Part shown: one piece after another, positions 12,612-23,108 of the stretch
Layout of the letters: each line of letters starts with the position of its first letter
How positions within the stretch are numbered: position 1 is the first letter of the stretch
NCBI GenBank assembly: GCA_013368325.1
Contig: JAACJK010000163.1
Coordinates: 186,001 to 250,000, forward strand
DNA from: Ephemerocybe angulata
Lineage: Eukaryota > Basidiomycota > Agaricomycetes > Agaricales > Psathyrellaceae
DNA: 64,000 nt
Direction of reading: 5' to 3'
Position numbers and translations under genes: made by a program
The notes under the pieces: generated by a model
Databases searched by the model: none
The model's input: the letters and a program-made list of their open reading frames with translations, nothing else
What the model was told of the DNA's origin: nothing

Positions 12612-12962
12612 TCAGTGGTGCTCTGCGTGATCACCGTGGTCCCATGGGTGCTTGCCCTGTGAATCGTCAGATACAGCGTTATCATTGCGAGGACAGCGTC
12701 AACGTACCAGGAGTTTACCACCGTCTTGTCTGGAAGAGGATAGCTAGTCAGTCAGAGGGTTTCGGGGTCGAACGGGGCCAGGACGCACCGCATACGGTAG
12801 AAGATGAAGAACCACATGGAGGCACCGAGGGCTTTCGCCAGGAAGTTGTAACGGGCCCCCGGGAGATGGGGGTTGAAGCCGTTGCCTGTAGAGTGTCAGT
12901 CGGTCGTCGTCGCAGCCAGAGAGCCCCGCAGACGTACTGCCAAGGTTCGGGCCTCCTGCCAT
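12612..12962 (-). CDS. Mitochondrial complex I small subunit, NDUFB2/AGGG-like
   Basis: This tiny gene has four exons (25, 97, 22 and 45 nt) separated by introns of about 50-60 nt, each with GT…AG ends. Joined, they give 189 nt, a 62-residue protein. It begins MAGGPNLG in a very strong start context (ccaccATGG). The core reads RYNFLAKALGASMWFFIFYR, one membrane helix, followed by RQDGGKLLGKHPWDHGDH. The order glycine-rich start, single MWF-type helix, Y-R-x-x-[QK]-DG, HPWDxHGDH matches the AGGG/NDUFB2 accessory subunit of NADH dehydrogenase, found in the inner mitochondrial membrane. An in-frame ATG at 13043 would add 27 residues rich in Arg/Ser/Thr that look like a mitochondrial presequence, so that start is a real alternative. 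No single open frame covers it, so simple ORF scans miss it. Confidence 0.8.
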
Positions 12963-13103
12963 GGTGGAAGTCGAATAGAAGGTTTGGTGCTGTTTGCCGC
13001 GACGCGCTCGAGAGTTGGTTGGCCTGATCATTTTCCCAGACATGCCTTAGCACAATTCTATTCACCCGACTCGACGTTGCCTTCGTTCCATCACCAGCCC
13101 CCG

Positions 13104-16100
13104 ATGGAGGAGCGGCCACACAGTCTCAAGCGGAAACGCGAGCCCGACTATCCCAGAGTCACTTTTACTTCTGGAACGCGTACTTTTGACCGGCTACTTA
13201 AAGGTACACACAGATATGATATTGGGTGTGACAGCGCTTTCAACTTTTTTTTATGCAGAGACCAGTCTCGAAGAGCTGACCGAGGGCGTGAGGAGAAAGC
13301 TGGGCTACGCGTCGGATGTTCCCCTACAGCTTGCTCAGTTACGCGATGGAAAGATGGTTGATCTGGAGGACGGTGAGCATTGGAACTTGGCTTTACCCCT
13401 GGGTGCCTCTCTCAACATTTGACAGAGGACGACTACGAGGCTTTCTGCGCCACTGCGCACGCTGTACCTGTGATCACAGTTCAGGTCACAGCGCCAGAAG
13501 GCGCGCCGAGATTTACGCCCGCAAAGTCGACGCCCGCGCCACCGACGCGACCCCCCACGGCAGAGGTACGAACCTGCGCTTCCTTTTTGTGGGCACTTTC
13601 TAGTCCTAACTTTGCGCAGCCCTCTTCCAGAAAAAAGCAGAAGAAGAAAAAGACTGATTCAGTGGACGAGCCTGACAAAAGTCGCGACGCAGGCGAGAGG
13701 CCTGGTCAGAAGCGCAAGGCTCATACCGAGGAACCTGAAGTCGCCAAGACGCCTGACGCTGAAGAAGACGACGCGCCCCCAAAAAAGAAGAAGAAGAAGG
13801 ACACTGCGAAGGAGCCGACCAATGCACAGATTGCTCAACGTCCTGAGGGATCTCATCCTGCCGCGAAGGAGAAGGTCGTCCCCGTCGCCGAGAAAGCTGA
13901 GCCGAGCAAAGCGGCAGTCGAGGCCTCTAAGGACGCAGAGGGATTGACTAAGAAGGAGAAAAAGAAAAAGAAGAAGGAGAAGCAAGGCATGCCCGTCACT
14001 GGTGAAGCTGGATCTGAAGCACCCATTCGTGCAGAATCGGAAGCACACCAAGTGCCCTCACAAAAACCGAGGAAAGAAGAGCGTAGGAGACTAGCGGCGA
14101 AGGCAAAGGCAGAAGCGGAGGCAGAAGCGAAAGAGAAGGCAGAGGCAGCTCAGAGAGAAAAGGAGAAGGCGGATGCGGCTCAGAGAGAAAAGGATAAGGC
14201 AGAGGCGGCTCGAAAGGAGAGAGAGAAGGCGGAGGCAACCCAGAAGGAGAAGGAGGAGGCGGAGGCGGAGGCGGCACGAAAAGAAAAGGAGAGAGCGCAG
14301 AAGGAAAAGTCGAAAGCAGACACAACACAGAAGGAGAAAGCGAAGAAGACACAGAAGGAAGAGAAATCCAAGGCAAAGGGGAAAGCCTCTAAACCTACCG
14401 AAAAGCCGCCCCACATTAACGGGCAGCAGGATGACGAAGAGTCGGACGCCGACGATCTTGAAACCATTCTCGATAAGTATGGAAAGGACCAAGATGATTC
14501 TTCGGAGAGTTCGGAATCCAAAGGGAAGACTCCTGTCTCTGAAGGGTCTGAAGAAACAGGTAATTGTCGCGCTCTGCTTCGGATTATATGTTCTGATACA
14601 TATTCCAGAGGTCGTAGACGAACCACCAAAGCCAAAGAGTGCTGTCCCAAGTGAGTTGGTTTACCATCCTCTGTAGTCTCCTACTGATCCCACATAGTCG
14701 CAGCTCCAAAGGCGCCAGCCAAAGCTCCTGCAGTCAATGGTAGGAGCACCATAAATGTTTAAGTTATGTATCCTTATCGGTTGTAGGCAAAGCAAAAGAC
14801 ATATCAGCCAGCGAGAAGAATAAGGAACCCAGTGCCGGTGTCGTTGCCTCTACTTCTGCCGTAGTGAAGAAGGGCAAGAAGGAAAAGGCAGCTGCAAAAG
14901 GTCATAGTCTAAGTTAATGTCCCCATAGGTTGCAGCTGACATCTCTACCTGTCGTGTAGCGCCCTTAACGGTTGCCCAACAAGCGGAAATCCAAGCCGCC
15001 ATGAGCAACATGCTTGCAGCTAAGAAATCAGTCCAACCAGACATTCCAGCGTCTGACCCAGCTGCCAAAAAGTTGGCGAAGGAAGCCGAAACTGCATCCG
15101 GCGACTGTGCGCTTTGTGGGGCACCAGCGAGCCATAAGTCCTGCAAGATGGCTAGTTACGCTACATCAACACTTCGCAAGAAACTGAGAGACCTGAAATC
15201 CGAGCAAACATCGTCCCCGACGGACTTCAGGGCACGTCAAATCGCAGGCGTGGCAGCCTTGATCAAAGAGAAAGAAGCTCAAGACAAGGTTGGCGCGGCA
15301 GCCAAATCGAAGGTAAATGCTCTTTACCCTCATTGACGTTCAGCGGGTCAACGTCATGTTGACGCGGTACATTAGGTCGTTTCTGACGAAGGTGTTACAG
15401 ATGTGACCGTCGCGCAAGCTTCGTCTGTGAAGACCGTGAAACTTGTTGATCAAGCGCAGGTCTCCGCAGTGACTGCGAGGATCGTTCAACAGCCTCCTGG
15501 TGAGAGCCTATCTGCGGCAGGCCCGTCTTCTAAGAAAAAGCAGACAATCTCTACCGCCGCGCACTCTCAACAGTCGCAAGTGGTGCCATCTAAACCTGCC
15601 CCAAAACCAATTGACACTCCCTCTGAGTCCTCATCTGACGACGAACCTCATGATATATCTACGGCAAAACCCCTTCCCGCCCTCTCCCACCCTCCTAAAC
15701 TCACTATCACGAAACCCCCAAACGATAAAGTATCAGCTGCAACTGTTCGCCCGGCACCCCAGACGAACGGCAACGCTGCCGCCTCCACTTCCAAGAACCT
15801 GGCCCCAGCTACAGCACTCTCCCATGCCATCAACCGCTCTCTAGGATGGTCGGACGAAGAGGCCTTCCCCTCCATATCCCAGGCCCCCCTCTCTCAAAAG
15901 ACCCAAGGCAAAAAGCCTGCCGCAAAAGCCCCCTCCTCCGACGAAGATTCAGACGAAGAACCCACCACCGCACAACCCACCTCAACCCTTCCTGACTTGA
16001 GCATCCTCCCATCCTCTTCCTACGCCAACATCAACCTGGACGACCTCATCCGCGGACCTCGTGTCTCCATGTCTACGAAGTACCTGCTTTCCAGTGGAAG

Positions 16101-17769
16101 CGAGGACGAGGACGAAGACGCCGATATCGACCCCGAGGGTCTCGTCCAGGACGAAGACGATGGACCGGTTTCTCGGCGCATTTCAAAAATGTTCAAGGCC
16201 GCTGGCTCGCCTTCCTCGGAGGAAGAGCAGAGCGATGGACCAGAGCAAGACTCGGACGCCGAAAACGACGACGACGCGCCCGCCCGACCACCCAGACTCT
16301 CCATATCTACCATCCAGAAGTCACGCGTGAACCAAACGGACGACGAAGACGATGACGCGCGTTCGGGCTCTGCCGTTCAGCATGGAGATCTTTCGTTTGG
16401 CGATGTGAACGGGTTGGCGTCGCCTGTCGAAATCGACACAAGGGGGGATAGGGCGTTCAGCGAGGCGTTGGCGGATGATAACGCCGTGTTTAGTCTGGCG
16501 GCTGCGGATGTCGATGATACCAGTCGCGAGTCGAGCAAGCCCGTGACACCAGAGAAAGACGACGAGTCCGAGGCGGAGGAAGAGAATGCGGAGCAGGAGG
16601 AACCTGATCAGGAGGAGGAAATGGCCAATGACGACCAACCTATCGAAGATAACCGCCACGATTCCATTGAACCTTTCGAAAGCCCGGCGAAGCAACAAGC
16701 ACAGTCTCCACCGAGAAGTCCTATTGACGAGAACGACGCCGAGATGGTCCAACACTCTACACCCCGCCGCATAACTCGGAGGATGAAAGGCAAAGACGGC
16801 AAGGCGCCCGAATCACCTGCTCCTCACATCTCGAGCCTGGATAAGGCGTTGAAGTTGTGGGACAGCGTCGCAAAGTCAAAGGGCGAAGAGAAGCCAAAGG
16901 ATGATTCTGCCAAAGCGCGCACGACTCGAGTCAAGTCTGCCGCTCCGGTTGAGCCTACGAAGGTGACGACCCGATCCAAGTCAGCTGCGCCCCCCAGTCC
17001 TCCCAAGAGCAGGCTTGCGAAGGCCCTTCTTTCCCAGCCTCTGAAAACTATCAAGTCTACCCTTCAGGGGGCGGCGAAGCCCACTTTGACCAGGCAGACA
17101 CGTTCGCAGAAGCCAGTTAGCACCCAAGCCCCTGCTGTCCGCACGACCAGAGCCGCAGCGAAGAGAGCGGCGTCCGTTCAACCAGAGGAGGCGGCCGCTA
17201 GTTTGCCCACGCAGGAGTCGGCGCACAAGTGGGAGGTTCTGCCAGCTGCTGAAAGCTCTTCTCAACCTGACGAGACAATGAACATGGACGACGAGTTACA
17301 GTCTGTGCCTGAAGCCGAGAGCGAGGCCGAAGGCGAGAATCTGTTCATTCCTAGCGAAACGCAGAACTCGTTCCCTTATTCGCAGTGGCAGGTCGACAAG
17401 AAGCGGATGGACGAGGAGTCGGACGACGATGAGGAAGACGAGGTTGGGCAGGCGCTTGTGGAAGAGGAGCCGACGCCACCCCAGGTGAAGAGGAAGGCGC
17501 CTTCGGCAGGGTTCCCTAGGCTTTCGCAGATCGCGTCGCAGTCGCGAACGTTCCGCACGAGTCTGCCGGGGCCCTCGCAGCAGCGCAGGCCGGCGGCGGA
17601 TAAGAAGCGGCGGGAGACGATGGCGGACCTGTACGGGCACGGAGACCAGGATCCGTCGGATGGGTCGGGCTCGGATTCTGACTCGGACTCTGACGCCGAG
17701 AAGCCTGTGGAGAGGTCGCATATTCCCAAATCTCGCCGTGCGGGTGCTGGTATCCGGTCCAGGGTCTGA
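13104..17769 (+). CDS. Large disordered nuclear-type protein with ubiquitin-like N-terminal domain
   Basis: The start is ATG 13104 (MEERPHSLKRKREPDYPRV). Exon 1 ends at 13203 and exon 2 starts at 13259; further exons run to TGA 17767-17769, for roughly 1,350 residues. Residues about 15-95 look like a small beta-grasp fold (RVTFTSGTRTFDRLLK…LQLAQLRDGKMVDLEDED…AVPVITVQVT). This resembles the N-terminal domain of Net1/Dnt1-type nucleolar Cdc14 regulators, but only weakly. The middle has several basic KKKKK stretches (nuclear signals) and a Lys/Glu/Ala charged single helix (about 14080-14390, repeats of EKEKAEAARKE). A short CALCGAPASHKSC segment near 15110 could bind zinc. The last exon (2.4 kb) is Ser/Asp/Glu-rich, with many SDDE/SSDEDSDEE casein-kinase-2-like sites. 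I do not recognise the protein with certainty. A nucleolar or chromatin scaffold is the best guess. Confidence 0.65.
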
Positions 17770-18090
17770 GGTGATGGTGGTCTATATTATTCTGGTAATG
17801 CACATATTATTGTTTTCGATGTTACACCTGCTTTCGCTTCTTGTCTGTCGCATGCACGAATCTTGTTTTGTACATTTTATGGATGGACATCTCACTAGCA
17901 CATAGACACACTATACAACTATCATGACTTTGGGGTCAGAGATAAGGCGAACGGCAAGCGAACGGAGGTATGAGGAGGGTGCCGGCTGATGGACGTTACG
18001 TAAGCATCAGGGAGGTTGAAGGGATAAAATTTTGGAATTCGGGTTTGTTTTACGCCTCGTTTTTCGCTCCGTCTCCCGGTTGGCTTGTAC
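17770..18090. promoter_or_regulatory. Intergenic region with CPA1 promoter
   Basis: This 321-bp gap holds the 3' UTR of the preceding gene and the promoter of CPA1. It contains a palindromic-looking GTTACGTAAGC segment near 17994 and pyrimidine-rich DNA just before the upstream ORF. I did not find an unambiguous Gcn4-type TGACTCA site; TGACTTTGGGGTCAGA near 17924 is only similar. No gene seen. Confidence 0.4.
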
Positions 18091-18207
18091 ATGCCCTTTA
18101 CTCAAAACACTAGCGACGAGTCAGTCTATTGTCCCCCTGGCGCGCTGCTGTACTGACCGTCCCCCAGCTACCTCAGTGACCTCGTGTTCTCCCTGCTGAA
18201 CCATTGA
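18091..18207 (+). CDS. Spliced upstream ORF: arginine attenuator peptide-like leader of CPA1
   Basis: A 22-codon upstream ORF starts at ATG 18091 and ends at TGA 18205-18207, 17 nt before the CPA1 start. It has one 48-nt intron (18120-18167: GTCAGT … TACTGAC … CCCCAG). The spliced peptide contains TSDDYLSD, then a Phe, then LLN, followed by His and stop. This matches the fungal arginine attenuator peptide pattern T-S-x-D-Y-L-S-D-x-x-[WF]-x-x-L-N known upstream of Neurospora arg-2 and yeast CPA1. There the nascent peptide stalls the ribosome when arginine is high. The Asp before Tyr, essential in Neurospora, is encoded by GA|C across the splice junction. The start context is weak (tacATGc), as expected for leaky scanning. 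Function is inferred from the match and its position. Confidence 0.82.
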
Positions 18208-18224
18208 AAATATCGATACCAGCC

Positions 18225-19621
18225 ATGTTCACATACCAAGCAATCCGGGCTGTTCGTTATGCTCGTTTCTCCAGGGGATTGGCCACTGCTGTCAACCAGG
18301 GACGCGTCCCCGCCGCCCTCCACCTCAAGACCGGCCAGACCTTCAAGGGTACCTCCTTCGGCGCCGACACCAGTGCTTTTGGAGAGACCGTGTTCTCCAC
18401 CTCCATCACCTCATGTACGTGGTCTTCGCGCTCTTGATTCCTTTTGGTATACTTATGCTGCTCGACAGACACTGAGTCGATGACCGACCCCTCGTACCGA
18501 GGGCAAATTCTGGTCTTCACGACCCCCATGATCGGCAACTACGGTGTTCCCCACAACGAAGCTCCTTGCGATTCTCAAGACGTCGGCGTTGTCCTCGAGT
18601 CCAAGGGCATCCAGTGTGCCGCTGTCGTCGTTGGCGACGTCGCCGAGAAGTACTCCCACTACACCGCCGTCGAGTCCATCGCCTCGTGGTGCAAGCGTCA
18701 CAACGTCCCTGGAATCACCGGTGTCGATACCCGTGCCGTCACCACCCTGCTTCGTGACCAGGGAACCACTCTCGGCCGACTCGCCGTCGGCGCTGATGCC
18801 GCCCTCCCTGCTCCCGCTGCACACGAGTACTGGGATCCCACCTTGGAGAACCTCGTCGACCAGATCTCTACCAAGGAGCCATACGAGCTCAACCCCACCG
18901 GCGACATCAAGATTGCGCTTCTCGACTTTGGCGCCAAGGCCAACATCGCTCGCTCTCTCGTCCGCCGCGGTGCTGCTGTCACCGTCCTTCCCTGGAACTT
19001 CGACTTCAACAAGGTCAGGGACCAGTTCGATGGTCTCTTCCTGTCCAACGGCCCTGGAGACCCACAGCAGTGCATGGAGGCTGCTCTCCACCTCCGCCGC
19101 ACCATCGCAGAGTGGGACAAGCCCATCTTCGGTATCTGCATGGGACACCAGATCATCGGTATGGCTGCTGGACTCGACGCCTACCGCATGACCTTCGGTA
19201 ACCGAGGTCACAACCAACCTGTCCTCGCTCTCGCGTCATCTGGATCCATCAAGGCTGGTCGTGTATACGTCACGAGGTAAGCCAAATTTTCTTTCGTTCT
19301 TCGGTGTATCTCATGCTCACCCGTTCTCGAAGCCAAAACCACCAGTACGCGTTGAAGCTCCAGGACCCCTTCCCCCAGGGCTGGGAACCCTTCTTCATCA
19401 ACTGCAACGACTCCTCCGTCGAGGGCATCAAGTCCACCGACGCTTCGGGCAAGAAGGTTTGGGGTGTCCAGTTCCATCCTGAGAGTGCCGGAGGACCCCT
19501 CGACACCATCGAGATGTTCTCGGACTTCGTCTCTCAGTGCAAGGCCCACAAGGCCACTGCCGGGTTCCAGCCTTCGTTCGTCTCGGAAGCCACGGTCGAG
19601 AAGGTGGCCGCTGCCGCTTAA
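18225..19621 (+). CDS. CPA1: Carbamoyl-phosphate synthase, arginine-specific small subunit
   Basis: This is the glutaminase subunit that feeds ammonia to the large subunit for carbamoyl phosphate in arginine synthesis. Start ATG 18225 (MFTYQAIRAVRYARFSRGLA) gives a short Arg-rich, acid-free N-terminus consistent with mitochondrial import. The CPSase small-chain domain follows (LKTGQTFKGTSFGADTSAFG, YTESMTDPSYRGQILVFTTP, GNYGVP). The class I glutamine amidotransferase domain has FLSNGPGDPQQC, the nucleophile elbow GICMGHQ and the His-Glu pair in VQFHPES. All catalytic residues are present, so the protein looks complete. Two introns: after ITS near 18416-18470 and at about 19276-19334. Stop is TAA 19619-19621. 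The leader uORF just upstream indicates arginine-dependent translational control. Confidence 0.95.
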
Positions 19622-19843
19622 TCAGTCTCTCTTTTAGTTATAATTCTGGAAATCCGTTGTTCTTTCATATATTTGACATATGTTACCCTGCTGTACTTCT
19701 ACCAACCTGTATCATGATTCTGTAATTAGGAACCGTCAAAATGCATCCTGTCGCTCCTTCAACTTGACTCTGGTATCCATGTCGATGCGTGAGAAAGTCG
19801 AGATAAACGGGCGCTTCAAGGCTCCTATACTTGGCCTTCGACC

Positions 19844-21652
19844 ATGAACTTCTTCGACAACTACGAGGTTGGGAGAGCGCCTACTCCGCTCCCTAATGAC
19901 AACGCAAGCCAGGAGAACCAGCCTAGTCTGAATGAGGAAGTGAATCAGCTTGTTGGGCAACTCGGGCGGTTCTGGGGAGGCTTTAAGAAGCAGGTGAGTA
20001 CCAGTTTGGTGTTCCAGTCGGCGAGATCGGTCCTCATAGTCTCGTTCAGAGTCAACAAGTGCTGGAGGTTGCAAAGAAGGATCTTGGAGATGTCGTCCTT
20101 CAGGCCCAGAAAGAGATTGAGAAACTGACGACCGTCGAAGATTCGCAGCCCGAAGCCTCGACATCGACGGTGCCTGGTACCGAGGACGGCCAGGATCCCG
20201 CCCGCTCTGCCCCTTCCCCTGGATCCGCCTCGGATGGGGCACCATCCACAGCGGAGGGGGAGACCCCTGCCTCTGGGTCCACTGCAGACCAGCCCGCCGC
20301 GAGACCCTCACACGCCCGCTCGGCCTCGCAGTCCCTCTTCGCGCGGCTCCAGTCCGCCGTGCCCCCGAATCTTATCTCGACAGTCCAGAGCCACATTCCC
20401 GAATCTATCAAGCATGCGTCGGAGACCATCGACCTCTCTCAGATGAGCAGCAACCTCATGACGGAGCTGCATCGCGTGCAGGGCGTCACCCGCGCGCAGG
20501 CAGAGGAGTATGCGAAGAAGAGCGAGGCGCTGATTCGGGAGGCGATGAAGGAGGCGAACGAGCTCGTCAAGGACGCGGTGAAGATCATCCCGCCTGACCC
20601 TGTCGAGGGTGCGGGCGCGGATGCGGCGGGGGCTGCGGGGCCTGGGATGATTTGGGATGGCTCGGATATGTGGATGTTGCCTGTCCCGACGGCCGAGGCA
20701 GCGGGTGGTAATGGGAAGGAGAGGGCAGGGAGTGCGGACGCGGGGAAGCAGGGTGAGTCTGAGACGCGGAATGCGGTGGCGACGAGGGCGTTGGCGCTTC
20801 TGCATCGTTTGCAGCGGGATCCGTCCATTGTGCAGCGAGACCCCGCTGCAGATGAGGGTATGAAGGAGGTGTATGAGAAGTGGGTAGGTGAGGAGATCAA
20901 GGCAAAGGGAGGCATTGAGAGCCCCGAGTGGGCAGAGAGGACAGCGAGGTTGCTGATGGAAGAGATGACTTTGTATGAGATATATACGTCGCTGGGTGAG
21001 TGTTGGTTACGTCTGCAACGGCGCATAAGGCTGATAGTTGTGGGCAGTTCCCGCGACCTTGAGCAAGGAGGACTTCTGGTCGCGATACTTCTTCAGAGAG
21101 CACCAAATCAAACATGAAGAAGAACGGAGAAAGGCTCTTATTCAGGGTACGAAACTCCCCACTCCCGGTCCATACACAACTTATATCGTCCTTTATTTAG
21201 CCACGGTCACAGAAAGTGACGAAGATTTCAGCTGGGAAGATGACGAGGATGATAACGCAGTCAGTAGTACCGCTGCGGCGGCGACTGCTGCTGCCGCCGT
21301 CGGTGCAACGGCAGCGGTAGCCTTGAGCAAAGGGGTACGTCTTATTTTCTCTCTTCACATTGTCTTTCTTTGCTGAATGATTGAACCCTAGAAATCCATT
21401 GCTGAGCCATCCGCCACGGCAGCTCCTGCTCTTCAGTCTCCTAGCGCAAGCGAAGGAAGCGCGGACAGTTTTGACCTCCTTTCCTCAACAAATGCGAGCG
21501 TCGCTGGCGATGTGAACAAGGCCGCAGGAACACCAAAGGCTGAAGCGGACGATGACGAGGAAGAAGATGACGATGATGAAGACGACGATGAAGACGACGA
21601 CGACGACGACGAAGAGGGTGAGGAGGAGGGAAGCGATAGTGACTGGGAGTGA
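19844..21652 (+). CDS. BSD-domain protein (Dos2/BSDC1-like)
   Basis: Start MNFFDNYEVGRAPTPLPNDN; stop TGA 21650-21652. N-terminal helices (VNQLVGQLGRFWGGFKKQ, SQQVLEVAKKDLGDVVLQAQ) are followed by a Ser/Pro/Ala-rich linker. A long amphipathic helix region comes next (TELHRVQGVTRAQAEEYAKK). The BSD domain is split by an intron: WAERTARLLMEEMTLYEIYT, then VPATLSKEDFWSRYFFREHQ, with the FW..YFF signature. The tail is a run of Asp/Glu ending GSDSDWE, as commonly seen in these fungal proteins. BSD proteins have been tied to transcription, membrane traffic or ubiquitin pathways; yeast Dos2 is poorly understood. The function here is not resolved beyond the domain. Several introns lie near 19993, 20995, 21147-21215 and 21336-21390. 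Confidence 0.82.
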
Positions 21653-21933
21653 GCTGCTTCGGTATGGTATCAAATGCATAGGGAACAACTGTACTTTTAT
21701 CGCTTGGGCTGTTATACCATGTTTCGTTCTGGGATCTCTCTTTTTTTCCTGCTCTTCCTCCACGCTACTGTGTCGAGGGTGGTCTAGGTCTCAGTACGTA
21801 TCTCACTTCCTACGGAGATACATCATATTTACACAGGTTGACAAAAGTATACAGGTACATCTGGGACAGTGTTCGTCGGGACCGAGTTTTTGCGGTCCTC
21901 GCTGAGGGAGTGAGTGCCAACGCCGGCGACGAA

Positions 21934-22498
21934 TCAGTGGCTACCCCAGTTCTTAACCCTCGAGACCTCATCAGCCTGTAAAAATCATGAGCTAACATCC
22001 AAGTGGCGCATTTTGTCGATTCACTCACCGTCACAGCTTCGCCCCTGGCATCGAAAGTTCCCCAGCCCTTGACGACTTGGACGACGTCGGCCTGCACAGT
22101 TTGTCAGCGCTGTCGGTCCTGGGTTCGCTAGCAATGCAGAACGACTCACAGTCGGGACTTTGCCTGTGGTCTCGACGACGGAAACCCTAGCGGGGCCCGC
22201 GCCCCAGTTCTTTACCCTCTGGGTATCGTCGGCCTGTTCCAATGCATATTGGATTAGTTGTGCGATATTATACCCCTTTTACTGACCGTGACATCCCTAG
22301 CGTCGTATGTTCCCCAGCCCTTGACAACCTGGACGACGTCAGCCTAGACGAAGTGTTAGCGGCGCCTCCTCTGATTTGTACCAGATTCAGGACGCTTACG
22401 GTGGGTACCTTGCTAGTGGCATCGTTGATGGGGGTGGAGGTTACGCGCATTACAAGCGCGAGACCGATCAGGGCAGACATGCTGGAGAAAGACTTCAT
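21934..22498 (-). CDS. Small secreted protein built from duplicated exon cassettes (WG repeats)
   Basis: Five exons (22400-22498, 22287-22343, 22150-22233, 22029-22091, 21934-21975) join in phase 0 to give a 114-residue protein. Exon 1 encodes a hydrophobic signal-like N-terminus (KSFSSMSALIGLALVMRV). Exons 2-5 each encode one repeat starting Ala-Asp: ADVVQVVKGWGTYDAR, ADDTQRVKNWGAGPAR, ADVVQVVKGWGTFDAR and ADEVSRVKNWGSH. Units 1 and 3 match each other and 2 and 4 match each other, and a TSKVPT/TGKVPT segment precedes units 1 and 3. So a two-exon module was duplicated. I recognise no domain. The neighbour across the divergent promoter is a UstYa-type oxidase, raising the idea of a ribosomal peptide precursor. 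No Lys-Arg sites are present, which argues against the classic type. It could also be a secreted structural or effector-like protein. Confidence 0.78.
22029..22343 (-). repeat. Tandem duplication of a two-exon module
   Basis: Exons 22287-22343 and 22029-22091 are near-identical in protein (ADVVQVVKGWGT[YF]DAR), as are the starts of exons 22150-22233 and 21934-21975 (AD[DE]xxRVKNWG). All intervening introns are phase 0 and 53-58 nt. The AB-AB order shows one duplication of a two-exon block inside the gene. Confidence 0.8.
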
Positions 22499-23108
22499 TC
22501 TAGCAGTGCTTGGTGTTAGGTTATTGGGTTGTTGTTTTCGAGGTGAATGCGGATGATTCTGTTGGACTGGGATCCTTGGGCTCACTCTTATACTGTTCTA
22601 GATCCTACTTCTCAAGTGTAAAATCCATCCAGCATTCAGCCCAAAGCTGCGAGAGCTCTGTGCCACCTTCGTAGTCTTCAGGTATGGAGTTCTTCTCCGA
22701 GAGGTACCAGCTAATACTGCTTCTGCCCCGGGCTTCTTTACCAAAGATGTGCCTCCTCGTAATGGGTGCATGAAGCTACTTGGTGAAGCTTTGAAGACCC
22801 ATTCAACGATTGGCTTGACCTGTTCTTCTTCCAAAGATGCTCTCCGGTTTGCCTTCGAGTTCTGCTCGAGCAAGGTGGCGGCCTCTCGGTGGATAGATTG
22901 TACCGGGTTTTCCGAGGGGCATCTATTACCTCAGGGCGACTGACCTGTGAGGTTCGTTTGGGCTTCAGCTACTTCTTATTCTTCAGCGACTGGCGCCTGA
23001 TCAAGAAGCACAGACAATTCCTGCGATCGATTCAAACTGGATATCCAGCCCGGACAGACCTCTACTTTCCCCATTTTCTTGCTCTCAACTCATCTTTTTC
23101 AAAGTCAA
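22499..23108. promoter_or_regulatory. Divergent promoter, repeat peptide gene / UstYa oxidase
   Basis: This 610-bp gap lies between head-to-head start codons 22498 (minus) and 23109 (plus). A TATA-like element reading AGTATAAGA on the minus strand lies about 90 bp upstream of the peptide gene (near 22586-22594). A shared promoter would allow co-expression of the two genes. No coding structure recognised. Confidence 0.5.

Noticed and set aside
13996..14492. Leu/Pro-rich antisense frames over the Lys/Glu/Ala helix
   Set aside because: They arise from translating GAG/AAG-type repeats on the other strand; low-complexity products with no start context or homology.
18453..19217. 254-codon open frame antisense to CPA1
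   Set aside because: CPA1 on the plus strand is certain by motif; codon bias of GC-rich third positions keeps the antisense frame open. No motif in the antisense product.
20308..21026. Long frames antisense to the BSD gene
   Set aside because: They overlap a gene with a recognised domain and are Arg/Pro- or Ser/Ala-rich by composition only.
21934..22498. Classic dikaritin precursor with Kex2 Lys-Arg sites
   Set aside because: The repeats contain no Lys-Arg or Arg-Arg. The gene is reported as a repeat peptide beside UstYa genes, not as a standard Kex2-processed precursor.
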